This document shows, in pieces, positions 12,001 through 50,497 of a stretch of DNA of 64,000 bases. Below the pieces are notes generated by a model. That model did no database searches, was not told where the DNA came from, and saw nothing but the letters and a program-made list of their open reading frames with translations. Position 1 is the stretch's first letter. Every line of letters begins with the position of its first letter. The position numbers and the translations under genes were made by a program. This DNA comes from JAUIJL01 sp965366625 (GTDB taxonomy: Bacteria; Acidobacteriota; Thermoanaerobaculia; Multivoradales; J023): assembly GCA_965366625.1 (NCBI GenBank), contig CBDUGP010000017.1, forward strand, positions 48,248 through 112,247, written 5' to 3'.

Positions 12001-15000
12001 GACGGGGATCACATCTACGGCCTGATCGTCGGCAGCGCAGAAAACCACGGCGGGCGGGCCAGCTCCCTCACCGCGCCCAATCCCAAGGCGCAGGCTGCGG
12101 TATTGAAAAAGGCGATGCAAAACGCCGGTGTAGAACCGCGCACCGTGACCTACATCGAAGCCCACGGCACAGGCACTGAGCTCGGAGATCCGATTGAGAT
12201 CGAGGCCCTGAAGAACGCCTTCCAGGACCTGGCGCCCGACGCGCCGGCGGGTTCGTGCGGCATCGGCTCGGTGAAGACCAATATCGGGCATTTGGAGCTT
12301 GCCGCCGGCGTTGCGGGCGTGGTCAAAACCCTGTTGCAAATGAAGCATCGGACCCTGGTGAAGAGCCTGCACGCCGAGGAAGTGAATCCCTACATCAACC
12401 TCGAACGAAGCCCGTTCTATTTGGTGCGGGAAAATCAAGCGTGGCACAGCGCCCCCGGTGTGCCCGTGCGAGCCGGGGTGAGTTCTTTCGGCTTCGGCGG
12501 GGTCAATGCCCACGTCATTCTCGAGTCCTACGAGCCGGTTCCGAACCCCGCCGTCCAGACGACACGGGTCCCAGGGGACAGGCCGGAACCGATCGTGCTG
12601 TCGGCCAAAACCCCTGAGGGACTCAGGGCCTCGGCAGCCAGGCTGCTCGCCTTCCTCGACACGGCGCAGTCGCGTCGAGACGGTTCAGAGCCGCGGCTCG
12701 AAGACCTGGCCTACACCCTCCAGGTAGGCCGGGCTGCGCTCGACACACGCCTGGGATTCACCGCCCGGTCCCTCGACGACATTCGGGCGCGGCTTCGCGC
12801 CTATTTGGACGACGGCACGGCAGGCACGGCGCCGGAGACCTTCGAACCGGACGAGCGGCTCGACATCTGGCTGCGCGGCGAGGCTGTGGACTGGCGAAGC
12901 CACGGCCACGAGGGCAGCCGTCCCCGACGCATCTCGCTGCCCGGTTATCCGTTCGCCCGGGAACGCTTCGGCATCCGCAGGCCTCAGCCGCAGGGACAGA
13001 TCGAGACCGACGGCCCTGATGTCGTCGACCCTGTGATCAACAAAGATACTCGCTTCCTACAAAAGCGCTGGGCTGCGGCGCCGATCGAGGCCGACCGCTC
13101 GCCCGCAGAAGTACCGTCCGGAAGGGTGGCGGTGTTGGCGGACGACAAGTCCATGCCTCTGGCTCTGGCCCTGGCGGATCGATGGGACCGGGCCGAAATC
13201 GTCGGCCTCGAGGCCGACCTCACGGCGGTCCACTACGCCGGGGTCGTCGACTTGCCGGGTGGCGACACTTTGGAGCGCATTCAATTCCTCCAACGCCTGA
13301 TCGACGTCGATCGCGGACGAGAGCGAGTCTTGTTGGGCATCACCCGTGGCCTGGAAGCCTTCCGCCCCGAATCCTCCACCAAAGACCCCATCGACGACCC
13401 GATCGATTTGGCCGGAGCGGATCGAGCCGGTCTCTACCGCATGTTGCCAAGCGAGTACACGGCTTTGCGCTCCCGTCATGTGGATCTGGACCCGTCCGAG
13501 GACGCAGCCGCCGGCGCCGATCGGATCGTGGCCGAATGGCACGCCGCCGATCGCCGGGTGGAGGTCTGCTACCGCGCCGGACGGCGTTACGGATCCCAGC
13601 TCGAGGAAGTGAGCGGCGAACTCGATGGGGACGGCTTCCAATTCCCCGCCGATCGAGTGCTGTGGATTACCGGGGGTACCCGCGGTTTGGGGCTGTTGTG
13701 CGCCCGCCACTTCGTTGAGCACTACGGAGTCAGGCGCTTGGTGCTCACCGGCCGCCGACCGGTCGAGAACGTGGATGCTCTCGAGGTCGGCGACGCGGAG
13801 GTTACCGTGCTGTCCATGCCCCTGGAGGACGAGCTCGCGATCGGTCGCGCCGTTCGCCGGGTGCGCATGGAGGCGGGGCCGATCGGCGGCCTGATCCACT
13901 GTGCCGGCGCTCGCGATTTGGATTTTCCCGCTCTGATCCGCAAACCCGCGTCCACCCTGAGCGCGGTGATGACGCCGAAGGTCGACGGGTTGACCGCCCT
14001 GCTGCGCGAGCTGAGGGACGAGCCCTTGGTTTGCTGTGTCCTTTTCTCCTCCGTGGCGGCCGCCGTGCCGGCCCTGGGCGCGGGCTGCGCCGAGTATGCG
14101 GCAGCCAACGCCTTCATGGACTACGTGGCGGAAGCCGGCTTATACGGCCTGCCGATTACCGCCGTGCAATGGCCTGCGTGGGCGGAAACGGGCATGGGCG
14201 GAGAAACCAGTGCCGCCTATGGTGCCGCCGGATTCCGTGGCCTTACCGACCGCGACGGCTTGGGCCTGCTCGATCAGGTGCTGAGCCGCCGCTTGGGGCC
14301 GGTGGTCCTGCCGGCGCGCATCGATCCGTCGACCTGGCGTCCCGACCGGCTGATGTGGTCCGCCGGGGATTTGCCGGTGCCTGCTCGGTCCAAAAAGCAA
14401 GAAGCTTCAACGGCCACCGACGGCTCACCGACGAGCGTACCGAGCTGGTTGAAGGATCTTTTTGCCGAAGAGTTACGAGCCGATCCCGCGTCTCTGGACG
14501 ATCACACCCACTTCCAGGACTACGGCGTGGATTCGATCATGTTGGCCCAAGTGTCTCGACGCGTGGCGGAGGTGGTCGACGGCGAGCTGGATCCCTCCGT
14601 CCTCTTCGAGCACACCACCCTGGCCGAGCTCGCGTCTTGGCTCAAGGGACGGGTCTCCCAGCAGCCGGTATCGGCCGCGGCTTCGAATGAGAGGGTCGCG
14701 AGCACGGCGACCATGCCCGATCGGTCATCGCCCGGGTCGATGGACATCGCCATCGTCGGCATGTCGTGTCGATTCCCGGGGGGCGAATCGTTGGACGACT
14801 ACTGGCATCTGCTCTCCGAAGGACGCTCGGGCATCGTCGCAATTCCCGAGACTCGCTTCCACCATCCCCAGACCATCCACGCCGGCCTGATCACGCCCGT
14901 GGACGCCTTCGATTCCGACTACTTTCTGATCCCGCCGGAAGACGCCCGAGCTATGGATCCTCAAGCCCTGCTCGCCTTGGAGGAAAGCCTGCGTCTGTTC

Positions 15001-16142
15001 AGTCACGCCGGTTACACCCTCGACGAGCTGCGCGGCCGGTCGATCGGGGTCTATCTAGGGGCACGCAGCAGGCACCAGCCGTCCCCTGAGGACCTGGGGG
15101 CGAGTCGTAACGCCATCCTGGCCATCGGCACGAATTATCTGGCGGCCAATCTGTCCCAATTCTTCGACCTTCGGGGACCGAGCTTGGTGGTCGACACCGC
15201 CTGCTCTTCCGCCTTGGTGGCCATGGGTTCGGCGATCCAATCCTTGCGCGCGGGCGAGATCGAATCCGCCTTGGTCGGCGGGGTCAGCTTGCTGCACGAC
15301 GAGACCGCCCTGCGCACCTTCCAAAAGCGGAACCTGCTCAGCACCGACTCCACGTTCCACGTCTTCGATCGGCGGGCCTCCGGCATTCTGCTCGGCGAAG
15401 GATGCGGTTTGGTTCTGCTCAAGCCCCTGGACCAGGCGATGCGAGACGGCGACCGGGTCTACGCGGTGATCAAAGGCCTAGCGATCAACAACGACGGTCG
15501 CACGCCCGGCCCCGCCACCCCCAACATCGCGGCTCAAAAAGCGGTCATGGAACGTGCCCTCGAGGTCGCCGGCATAGACCCGGAGGCGATTGAATACATC
15601 GAGGTCAACGGCTCGGGCTCGGAAGTCACCGACCTGTTGGAACTCAAGGCCGTGCGCGCGGTCTATCGGCCGGAAAGCTCCGTGCCTTGCGGCTTAGGAT
15701 CCATCAAACCCAATATCGGCCATCCTCTGTGTGCCGAGGGCGCGGCCGGCCTGATCAAGCTCGTGCTGATGCTCGACCGTCGGCGCTGGGTGCCTTTCCT
15801 CTCCGGACAGGAGCCCATGCGGCACTTCGACGTCGAGTCCTCGGCCTTCACCTTCGGCGAGCTGCCGTCACCGCGCGTGTGCGCCATGAGCTGCTTTGCC
15901 GACGGCGGCACCAACGTCCATTTGATCTTGCAACGGGCCGACTTTGAATACACGCCCACTCGCGCCCCCTTACCAGTGCCCGAGCTGCGACGGACTCCCC
16001 TGCGCCCGACGGCGCCGCTCATCGTCAGCAGCAACGGAAAGTCGATACCGAAAAATGGCAACGGTGGCGGGCCGAAACGGCTCAGTCGCTGGAATTCCGG
16101 CACCCCCAATCGCTGGAAACGTTACACCCTGGAAGCTTCATC

Positions 16143-16146
<4 letters not shown>
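1..16146 (+). CDS. trans-AT polyketide synthase, first giant subunit (5' end outside window)
   Basis: Modular type I synthase subunit extending polyketide intermediates held on ACPs. The frame is open from base 1 and base 1 already lies inside a KS, so the gene starts upstream. Domain order is KS-DH-KR-cMT-ACP-ER, KS-DH-DH/PS-like-KR-ACP, KS-KR-ACP, KS0. KS cysteines lie in T-A-C-S-S contexts (codons at 124, 6697, 11758, 15202). ACP serine codons are at 4885, 11011 and 14533. No GHSxG acyltransferase domain occurs between any KS and the next domain, so malonyl units must come from a discrete AT, here the gene at 49382-50494. The last KS has Asn in place of the HGTGT His and is probably non-elongating. 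The stop overlaps the next synthase start as ATGA (16143-16146), implying translational coupling. The C-terminus ends with what looks like the first beta strand of a DH that continues in the next protein. Confidence 0.97.
2218..2283 (+). repeat. 18-bp in-frame tandem repeat, 3 copies plus partial
   Basis: A 12-bp partial unit is followed by three 18-bp units of GTCTTGGAGGAAGAAAGG type. It codes a Val-Leu-Glu/Lys/Arg-rich helix between DH and KR of module A. Confidence 0.9.
5029..5082 (+). repeat. 18-bp in-frame tandem repeat, 3 copies
   Basis: Unit ACCCCGATCGATTCGGCG, coding T-P-I-D-S-A, in the linker between ACP and ER of module A. Confidence 0.92.
7612..7656 (+). repeat. 15-bp in-frame tandem repeat, 2 exact copies plus diverged copy
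   Basis: Unit GGAAACGTAAACCTC, coding G-N-V-N-L, in the linker after the KS of module B. Confidence 0.88.
9628..9657 (+). repeat. 15-bp in-frame tandem repeat, 2 exact copies
   Basis: Unit CCTGTCGTGTCCAGC, coding P-V-V-S-S, before the KR region of module B. Confidence 0.9.
11251..14650 (+). other. PKS module C: KS-KR-ACP (first half of a dehydrating bimodule)
   Basis: The KS is complete (Cys at 11758, EAHGTGTELGD). The linker runs straight into a KR (about 13651-14330, TGGTRGLG, catalytic Tyr in E-Y-A-A-A-N) and an ACP (Ser 14533). There is no DH. The beta-hydroxy product would pass through the next KS0 to the DH in module D, a known trans-AT arrangement called a dehydrating bimodule. Confidence 0.85.
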
Positions 16147-45163
<29,017 letters not shown>

Positions 45164-45182
<19 letters not shown>

Positions 45183-45214
45183 GGACGCCGCGTCATTGAG
45201 GATGCCGCGTCATT
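45164..45214 (+). repeat. 17-bp tandem repeat across the synthase stop codon
   Basis: Unit GAGGATGCCGCGTCATT occurs twice (45181-45197 and 45198-45214, one change), after a diverged copy with CGCCGCGT. Unlike the coding repeats its unit is not a multiple of three. It spans the synthase stop and fills most of the 48-nt gap before the methyltransferase gene. Confidence 0.88.
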
Positions 45215-45230
45215 GAGGATACAGATACAG

Positions 45231-46181
45231 ATGGCCTGTGACATTTGCCAGGATTCGGCGGACCCGATCGTCCACGAGGCCCACGAACGGATGTTCGGCT
45301 GGAACGATCGGTTCGAGTATTTGGAGTGTGGTGGCTGCGGCTGCCTGAGGATTGCCGCGGTACCCGAGACGTTGGGCAAGTACTATCCGAAGGAGTACTA
45401 CTCCTTTCAGCCCGAGGTGGCCGGCAATGCCTTGCTTCGTTACCTGCTCCGGCGGCGAGACCGATACGCTTTCCGAGGCAAAGGCATCCTTGGGCGATGG
45501 TTGAACGCCGTGGCCGGGAATCCGTCCTTGGAAAGCATCAAACCCCTCGCTTTGAAGCCACAAACGCCGATTCTCGACGTGGGCTGCGGCGCCGGAGCTT
45601 TGCTGCGGTCACTTTTCCATCTGGGTTTTGAGCAGGTGGAAGGCCTCGACCCACACAACGAAGACGATCTGACCACCCCGGAAGGCATCCGCATCCGTAA
45701 GTCCGACCTGGGAGAGGTGGACGGCCGGTGGGATCTGATCATGCTGCATCACGTTTTCGAGCACGTAGAGGATCAACGGCGCGTCCTCGAGCAGGCTCAG
45801 CACCGGCTCAGTGACGGCGGCACCTGCCTCATCCGCACGCCTGTGGCCGGGTCCTACGCCTGGAGCCGTTACGGTGTCCATTGGGTGCAGCTCGACGCAC
45901 CCCGCCATCTGTGCTTGCACACCGTCGACAGCTTGAAGCGACTGGCCGAGCAAACAGGATTCACGGTGGAAAATGTGCTCTTCGACTCCACGTCTTTTCA
46001 GTTCTGGGGCAGTGAACTCTACCGACGAGACATCTCCCTGCGCGCGGCACAAGGCAGCACATTCTTCAAAATCTTTTCCATACGGGAGCTGCGGGCCTTT
46101 GGACAACAAGCTAAAGAGCTCAACGCCGACAAGAACGGCGACCAAGCCGTGTTCTATCTGAAAAAGGGCGCTTCGGCATGA
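45231..46181 (+). CDS. SAM-dependent methyltransferase with N-terminal zinc ribbon
   Basis: Predicted class I methyltransferase of 316 residues. The N-terminus has two Cys pairs (C-D-I-C and C-G-G-C), probably a zinc ribbon. The SAM-binding motif I reads DVGCGAGALL, and a later segment H-H-V-F-E-H matches the Methyltransf_23 type. It follows the terminal synthase gene by 48 nt and overlaps the glycosyltransferase start by 4 nt, so it is probably a tailoring enzyme of the polyketide. The methylated atom is unknown. The start is taken as ATG 45231, preceded by GAGG at 45215. A TTG at 45213 in frame is possible but lies in a repeat. Members of this family with N-terminal zinc ribbons also modify sugars. 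Confidence 0.88.
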   Translation: MACDICQDSADPIVHEAHERMFGWNDRFEYLECGGCGCLRIAAVPETLGKYYPKEYYSFQPEVAGNALLRYLLRRRDRYAFRGKGILGRWLNAVAGNPSLESIKPLALKPQTPILDVGCGAGALLRSLFHLGFEQVEGLDPHNEDDLTTPEGIRIRKSDLGEVDGRWDLIMLHHVFEHVEDQRRVLEQAQHRLSDGGTCLIRTPVAGSYAWSRYGVHWVQLDAPRHLCLHTVDSLKRLAEQTGFTVENVLFDSTSFQFWGSELYRRDISLRAAQGSTFFKIFSIRELRAFGQQAKELNADKNGDQAVFYLKKGASA

Positions 46182-47476
46182 CGTGGAAGATCCTGGCCGG
46201 TAGTGTTCCTTTGGTCGGGCACCTGGCGCCGATGATGCCTTTGGCCCGCCGACTGCAAGACGACGGACAGCAAGTGGAATTCTTGAGCCATCCCCGGATG
46301 CGGGACGCCCTCGATCGCCGGGGTTTGAGCTTGCGGGACGATTTTGCCTGGGGCGGTGACACCCTCGACATCATCGAGCGCAACGCCGTCGAAGGCGGCG
46401 TCCTATGGCACCTGATCAAAGAAAGAAAGCTCGTCAACGGATTCTATTTTTTTGTCTATGGCTTGGAGGAAGGCGTCCGCGACTGTTTGCGCATCCTCGA
46501 CCAACAAGAACCGGACGTTTGTTTCTTCGACATCCTCTTCTTCCCGGGCATTTTGGCGGCGGAAGTCCGTGGGATCCCTTACGCCTTGAGCTGTCCCGTC
46601 CCATCGCCTTTGGCGAGCCGGGATCTCCTGCCCTACTCCCTCGGCATGCCTTCCGGTCAAAAAACCATGAGCCTGCCACAGCGGTTGATGAGCGCTCTTT
46701 CCGATTGGTATTGGGGCCGCAACACCCGCTACGTCAACCGGGTTCGGGAGATCTTTTCCTTGCCCCCCATGACCGACATCGTCTCGGGCTGCATCTCGCC
46801 TTATCTCTATCTTTCCTACACCACCGAACTGTTCGAATATCTGCGGTCCGACCTGCCCCAGCAGGTCCACTATATCGGTCCCACCTTGACGCCTCGCAGC
46901 CCGGAGACAGAGGAGAGCTTTCCCTGGTCTCAGCTGGACGACCGCCCTCTGGTCTACTTCACCATGGGTACCTTGCAGGGCAATCGAAAGATCTACGACC
47001 GGGTGATCGAAGCATCCACCGGTGCGCCGTGGCAGCTCGTGGTCGCCTTGGGAAAGCTTTTCCACAAAGAGGATTTCCCGTCGGTTCCGGAGAACGTGCT
47101 GTTGGTCAATTGGGCACCTCAGACGGCGATTTTGGAAAAAGCGGATGCCATGGTCTGCCACGGCGGCTTCAACACGATCAACGATGCGTTGGCCGCGGGC
47201 GTCCCCCTTCTTGTTTTACCCCAAGCATGGGATCATTTCGAATCTGCTCAGCGGATCGTCGAATCGGGCGCCGGACTGCGTCTGGATCCGGGCCGCGCTT
47301 CCACGGCAAGGATTCGTCGGGAGACGCAGCGACTGCTCGAAGACCCGGCCAAACGTCGAGCCGCGGAACGGTTGGCAAAAGATTTCTCGACATGCGACGC
47401 AGCGAGAACTGGCGCCGAGCTGATCTCGAAACTAGCGAAAACCCGGGCGCCCGTTTTCCGGGAAGCGAGAGAGTGA
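46178..47476 (+). CDS. family 1 (UGT/macrolide-type) glycosyltransferase
   Basis: 432-residue GT-B glycosyltransferase that probably transfers a nucleotide-activated sugar to the polyketide. The N-terminal acceptor domain begins with a hydrophobic strand and G-H-L-A-P-M. The C-terminal donor domain has VNWAPQTAILEKADAMVCH, then G-G-F-N-T and the H-F-E-S-A-Q-R segment, as in antibiotic glycosyltransferases. Its start overlaps the methyltransferase stop as ATGA, so the two are translated together. It may decorate the product or inactivate it for self-protection. No deoxysugar biosynthesis genes are in the window, which favours a common sugar or sugar genes elsewhere. Confidence 0.92.
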   Translation: MTWKILAGSVPLVGHLAPMMPLARRLQDDGQQVEFLSHPRMRDALDRRGLSLRDDFAWGGDTLDIIERNAVEGGVLWHLIKERKLVNGFYFFVYGLEEGVRDCLRILDQQEPDVCFFDILFFPGILAAEVRGIPYALSCPVPSPLASRDLLPYSLGMPSGQKTMSLPQRLMSALSDWYWGRNTRYVNRVREIFSLPPMTDIVSGCISPYLYLSYTTELFEYLRSDLPQQVHYIGPTLTPRSPETEESFPWSQLDDRPLVYFTMGTLQGNRKIYDRVIEASTGAPWQLVVALGKLFHKEDFPSVPENVLLVNWAPQTAILEKADAMVCHGGFNTINDALAAGVPLLVLPQAWDHFESAQRIVESGAGLRLDPGRASTARIRRETQRLLEDPAKRRAAERLAKDFSTCDAARTGAELISKLAKTRAPVFREARE

Positions 47477-47561
47477 CCGACAGTCTATCGAGGGTGCGGC
47501 GACCGAACGGCGTTTCTCAGGAGCGGAATTTGAATCTCAGACTCATCGGCGAGCCATCTAA

Positions 47562-49358
47562 GTGTTGAAGGAAAAATATCGCACCACCTCTCTCATCCCG
47601 CCCGAGGAACGCCCGCCTCTGGATGAGATTCCGGTCCGAAAACCGAGTTTCTTTCGTTTTGCCTGGATCCTCAGAAAAGTCCTGCCACTCATGTTCCGGT
47701 ACTTCCGGCTCAAGATCAGAGGTCAGACCGACCCCATAACCTGGGCGGTGGAAATTCGCAGGTTTGTCGAGTCCATGGGTGGTGTCTGGATCAAAGCGGG
47801 TCAAGTGCTGGCCATGCGCAACGACTTGTTCTCGTTGGAGTTCTGTAATGAGCTCGGGAATATGCAAGACCGCGCTTACGCTTTTCCCGCCGAGGAGTCC
47901 GTGCGCCTGATCGAGGAACACCTGGGGCGGCCTATCCACCAAGTCTTCGACGACTTCGAGGAGAAGCCGTTCGCTGCGGCTTCGTTGTCACAGGTCCACC
48001 GGGCTCGCCTGCGCAGAAAAGGCGTCAAGGTAGCGATCAAGATTCAACGGCCCCACGCTCTGAGCACTTTCCACTACGACCTCTGGTGGCTGGCCCGGCT
48101 GTTCGACGTCTTCCAATTTTTCGACATCATGGATCACTACCACTGGGACGAGATGTTGGTGGAAGTTCGAAACATGATGGAGGAAGAGCTGGATTACCGC
48201 CAAGAAGCGGCGAACATCAAAGAATTCAAGAAAAACCTGAAGCGCCACAAAATTTACGTGCCCAAGGTTTTCATCCATCTCAGCACCGACAAATTGCTGG
48301 TGATGGAATTCATCGACGGCGTCTTCATGAGCGAGTACGTGAAAATGTACCGCAACGATCCGGGACGGCTGAACACCTGGCTGTCGGAAAACAAGGTCAA
48401 CACCAAAAAAGTTGCTCGCAGACTTTTCCATTCGCAGCTTCGCCAGATCTACGAGGACCTTATCTTCCACGGTGATCTGCATCCCGGAAATATCGTGCTG
48501 CTACGCAACAGTCGACTCGCCTTCATCGACTTCGGCAACGCAGGTCGGTTCGATAAAGAATTCGCCCACAAGTACAACCTTTATTTGCGGGCCTTCGCCA
48601 ACGGTGAAATGTCGACCGCCGCGGACCTTTACCTGGTGATGGCCGGTCAGCTTTCGCCGCATCTCGACATTGCCAGGGTCAAACGGGATCTGATCAAGGC
48701 TTTTTATAATCATCAGATCCGAAGCCGACTGAAAAATCTGCCGTTCCAAGAACGCTCATTGGCGGGCAACGCGGCCGAGTTGAGCCAAATCGCGGCCACC
48801 TACAAATTTGAAATCAACTGGAACCTGCTCAAAATGGGACGGGCGCTCGGTGCCATCGACCAAAACATGGGCGTGCTCTATCCGGCTGTCGACTACAACA
48901 AGGAAACCGAGGATTATCTCAAAGCCAAGGCGGTGAGGGGCAAGGACCAAGCTCAGCTGTTGAATATCGTGCCCGAGCTGGTCAACAAGATGAACGATAT
49001 GTCCACCTTGATGATGCCCACCATCCTGAGCAAGACCATGCAATTCGGCGGCATGATCGACAGCACGACCAGCATGCTCGCCTTTGTCATGAGGCTGTTT
49101 AGTCGCTTCTTCTGGATTGCGCTCATCGTCTTCGCCTGGGTCTACCTCTACCAACATCACTTCAGCTTGGTAGGCGATCTGCACCAGGACAAAAACTATC
49201 TCGTCCGGTGGATCGAGTCCGTACCCAAATTGGACAAGTTCTCCTGGTACGCGGCACTCGCCTTGGCCGCATTCGTGAACCTGCGAATCATCAGCTTCGT
49301 CCGCAATATCCTCCAACCCTCGGCGCGGCTACCGGGCGACTCGCCCGGATCCCGCTGA
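47562..49358 (+). CDS. ABC1/UbiB/AarF-family atypical kinase with C-terminal membrane segments
   Basis: 598-residue member of the ABC1 (UbiB/ADCK) atypical kinase family. Visible motifs are KAGQ (residues 78-81), the Ala-rich loop A-A-A-S-L-S-Q-V-H, the VAIKIQRP Lys strand, E-E-L-D-Y-R-Q-E-A, the catalytic F-H-G-D-L-H-P-G-N and the metal-binding I-D-F-G. Two hydrophobic helices near the C-terminus (about residues 520-540 and 560-580) suggest membrane anchoring. UbiB proteins normally support isoprenoid-quinone synthesis. Here the gene lies between the glycosyltransferase and the trans-AT, so it may belong to the polyketide pathway. GTG 47562 follows an in-frame stop directly and has a weak ribosome site; TTG 47565 is the alternative. 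Confidence 0.9.
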   Translation: MLKEKYRTTSLIPPEERPPLDEIPVRKPSFFRFAWILRKVLPLMFRYFRLKIRGQTDPITWAVEIRRFVESMGGVWIKAGQVLAMRNDLFSLEFCNELGNMQDRAYAFPAEESVRLIEEHLGRPIHQVFDDFEEKPFAAASLSQVHRARLRRKGVKVAIKIQRPHALSTFHYDLWWLARLFDVFQFFDIMDHYHWDEMLVEVRNMMEEELDYRQEAANIKEFKKNLKRHKIYVPKVFIHLSTDKLLVMEFIDGVFMSEYVKMYRNDPGRLNTWLSENKVNTKKVARRLFHSQLRQIYEDLIFHGDLHPGNIVLLRNSRLAFIDFGNAGRFDKEFAHKYNLYLRAFANGEMSTAADLYLVMAGQLSPHLDIARVKRDLIKAFYNHQIRSRLKNLPFQERSLAGNAAELSQIAATYKFEINWNLLKMGRALGAIDQNMGVLYPAVDYNKETEDYLKAKAVRGKDQAQLLNIVPELVNKMNDMSTLMMPTILSKTMQFGGMIDSTTSMLAFVMRLFSRFFWIALIVFAWVYLYQHHFSLVGDLHQDKNYLVRWIESVPKLDKFSWYAALALAAFVNLRIISFVRNILQPSARLPGDSPGSR

Positions 49359-49381
49359 GCCCCCAAAGAGGTATAGGAACC

Positions 49382-50494
49382 TTGCCTGTCATCGATAAAG
49401 AACGGCTTCAGGAAAAAATCGACGGTTGGAACGCTGCCCATCCCGTCGGCACTCGGGTCAACGCCGAGGAGCAGGACGGATCCAAGATCACCCGCACTCC
49501 GGCGATGCTGCTCTTCGACCAAAAGGCCGTAGTTTACTTAGAAGGGCACAACGGATATTTCGATCTCGACGACGTGTCGCCGATCGGTGCCGCCGGCGAC
49601 GCAGCGGCAAAGACCGAACGGGCGAAAACCGGTGTTTGCTATATGTTCCCCGGGCAGGGGTCCCAACAAAAAGGGATGGGGGAATCGTTATTCGACAGCT
49701 TCCCTGATCAAACCCGACTCGCAGACTCCGTCCTGGGTTACTCGATCAAGGACTTGTGCTTGGAAGATCGCAACGATGTGCTCAACCAAACCCAATACAC
49801 CCAGCCTGCGCTCTATGTGGTCAACGCGCTCACCTATCTCCAAGACCGACGGAACGGCGAGCCCGATCCCGAATATGTGCTCGGGCACAGCCTGGGAGAA
49901 TACAGCGCTCTCTACGCGGCCGGTTACTTCGACTTCGAAACCGGCCTGAAGCTCGTCCGAAGGCGGGGCGCGTTGATGGCGGAGGCCGAGGGCGGCGGCA
50001 TGGCGGCAGTGATCGGGCTGGCCCCCGAAGCGGTGATCGATGTGCTGCGCAACCAAGGCCTGGATCGAATCGATGCGGCGAATTTCAACACGCCCTCACA
50101 AACCGTGGTCGCCGGCCCCAAGCAAGAGATCCTCGATGCCCAAGCAACCTTCGAAGCCGCCGGCGCAAGGATGTACATCCCCTTGAAAGTGAGCGGCGCT
50201 TTCCACTCCCGCTACATGAAGGATTTTCGGGACCGGTTCTCGGCTTATCTCGACGAATTCGAATTCTCCCCGCCGAGCCTTCCGGTGATCTCCAACGTCG
50301 AAGCTGAGCCCTACGACCTCGATCGGGTCAAAGAGCTGCTCTGCAATCAGCTGACCTCGCCGGTGCAGTGGACGAAATCGATCGTCTACCTCTTGGATCG
50401 TGGCATCGAGACCTTCCGTGAATGTGGTCCGGGCAACGTGCAAACCGGCTTGGTCCGCAAGATCCGCAAAGAGATTCAGCACCAAGGCGCCTGA
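49382..50494 (+). CDS. discrete malonyl-CoA acyltransferase (trans-AT) with N-terminal extension
   Basis: Loads malonyl units onto the ACPs of the AT-less synthases. FabD-like fold with GQGSQ (91-95), nucleophile Ser170 in GHSLGE, the Arg-containing V-R-R-R-G-A-L-M segment and His275 in GAFHS, the form usual for malonyl specificity. About 85 residues precede the AT fold, with a short beta-rich look (T-R-T-P-A-M-L-L-F) not seen in plain FabD. The start is taken as TTG 49382, with AGGA just upstream and 23 nt after the kinase stop. The open frame continues back into the kinase gene with unlike composition, so an earlier start is unlikely. It is followed after 3 nt by the type II thioesterase. 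Confidence 0.94.
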   Translation: MPVIDKERLQEKIDGWNAAHPVGTRVNAEEQDGSKITRTPAMLLFDQKAVVYLEGHNGYFDLDDVSPIGAAGDAAAKTERAKTGVCYMFPGQGSQQKGMGESLFDSFPDQTRLADSVLGYSIKDLCLEDRNDVLNQTQYTQPALYVVNALTYLQDRRNGEPDPEYVLGHSLGEYSALYAAGYFDFETGLKLVRRRGALMAEAEGGGMAAVIGLAPEAVIDVLRNQGLDRIDAANFNTPSQTVVAGPKQEILDAQATFEAAGARMYIPLKVSGAFHSRYMKDFRDRFSAYLDEFEFSPPSLPVISNVEAEPYDLDRVKELLCNQLTSPVQWTKSIVYLLDRGIETFRECGPGNVQTGLVRKIRKEIQHQGA

Positions 50495-50497
50495 GTC

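Noticed and set aside
10459..12513. 684-aa open frame on the minus strand
   Set aside because: It lies wholly inside KS-containing synthase sequence, has no recognisable domain and is a high-GC shadow of the coding strand.
46405..47568. 387-aa alternative frame overlapping the glycosyltransferase
   Set aside because: It overlaps the intact GT-B gene and has no family features.
49208..49381. Longer start for the trans-AT inside the kinase gene
   Set aside because: The extra 58 residues overlap the kinase C-terminus, are Arg/Pro-rich and have no ribosome site; TTG 49382 has AGGA upstream.
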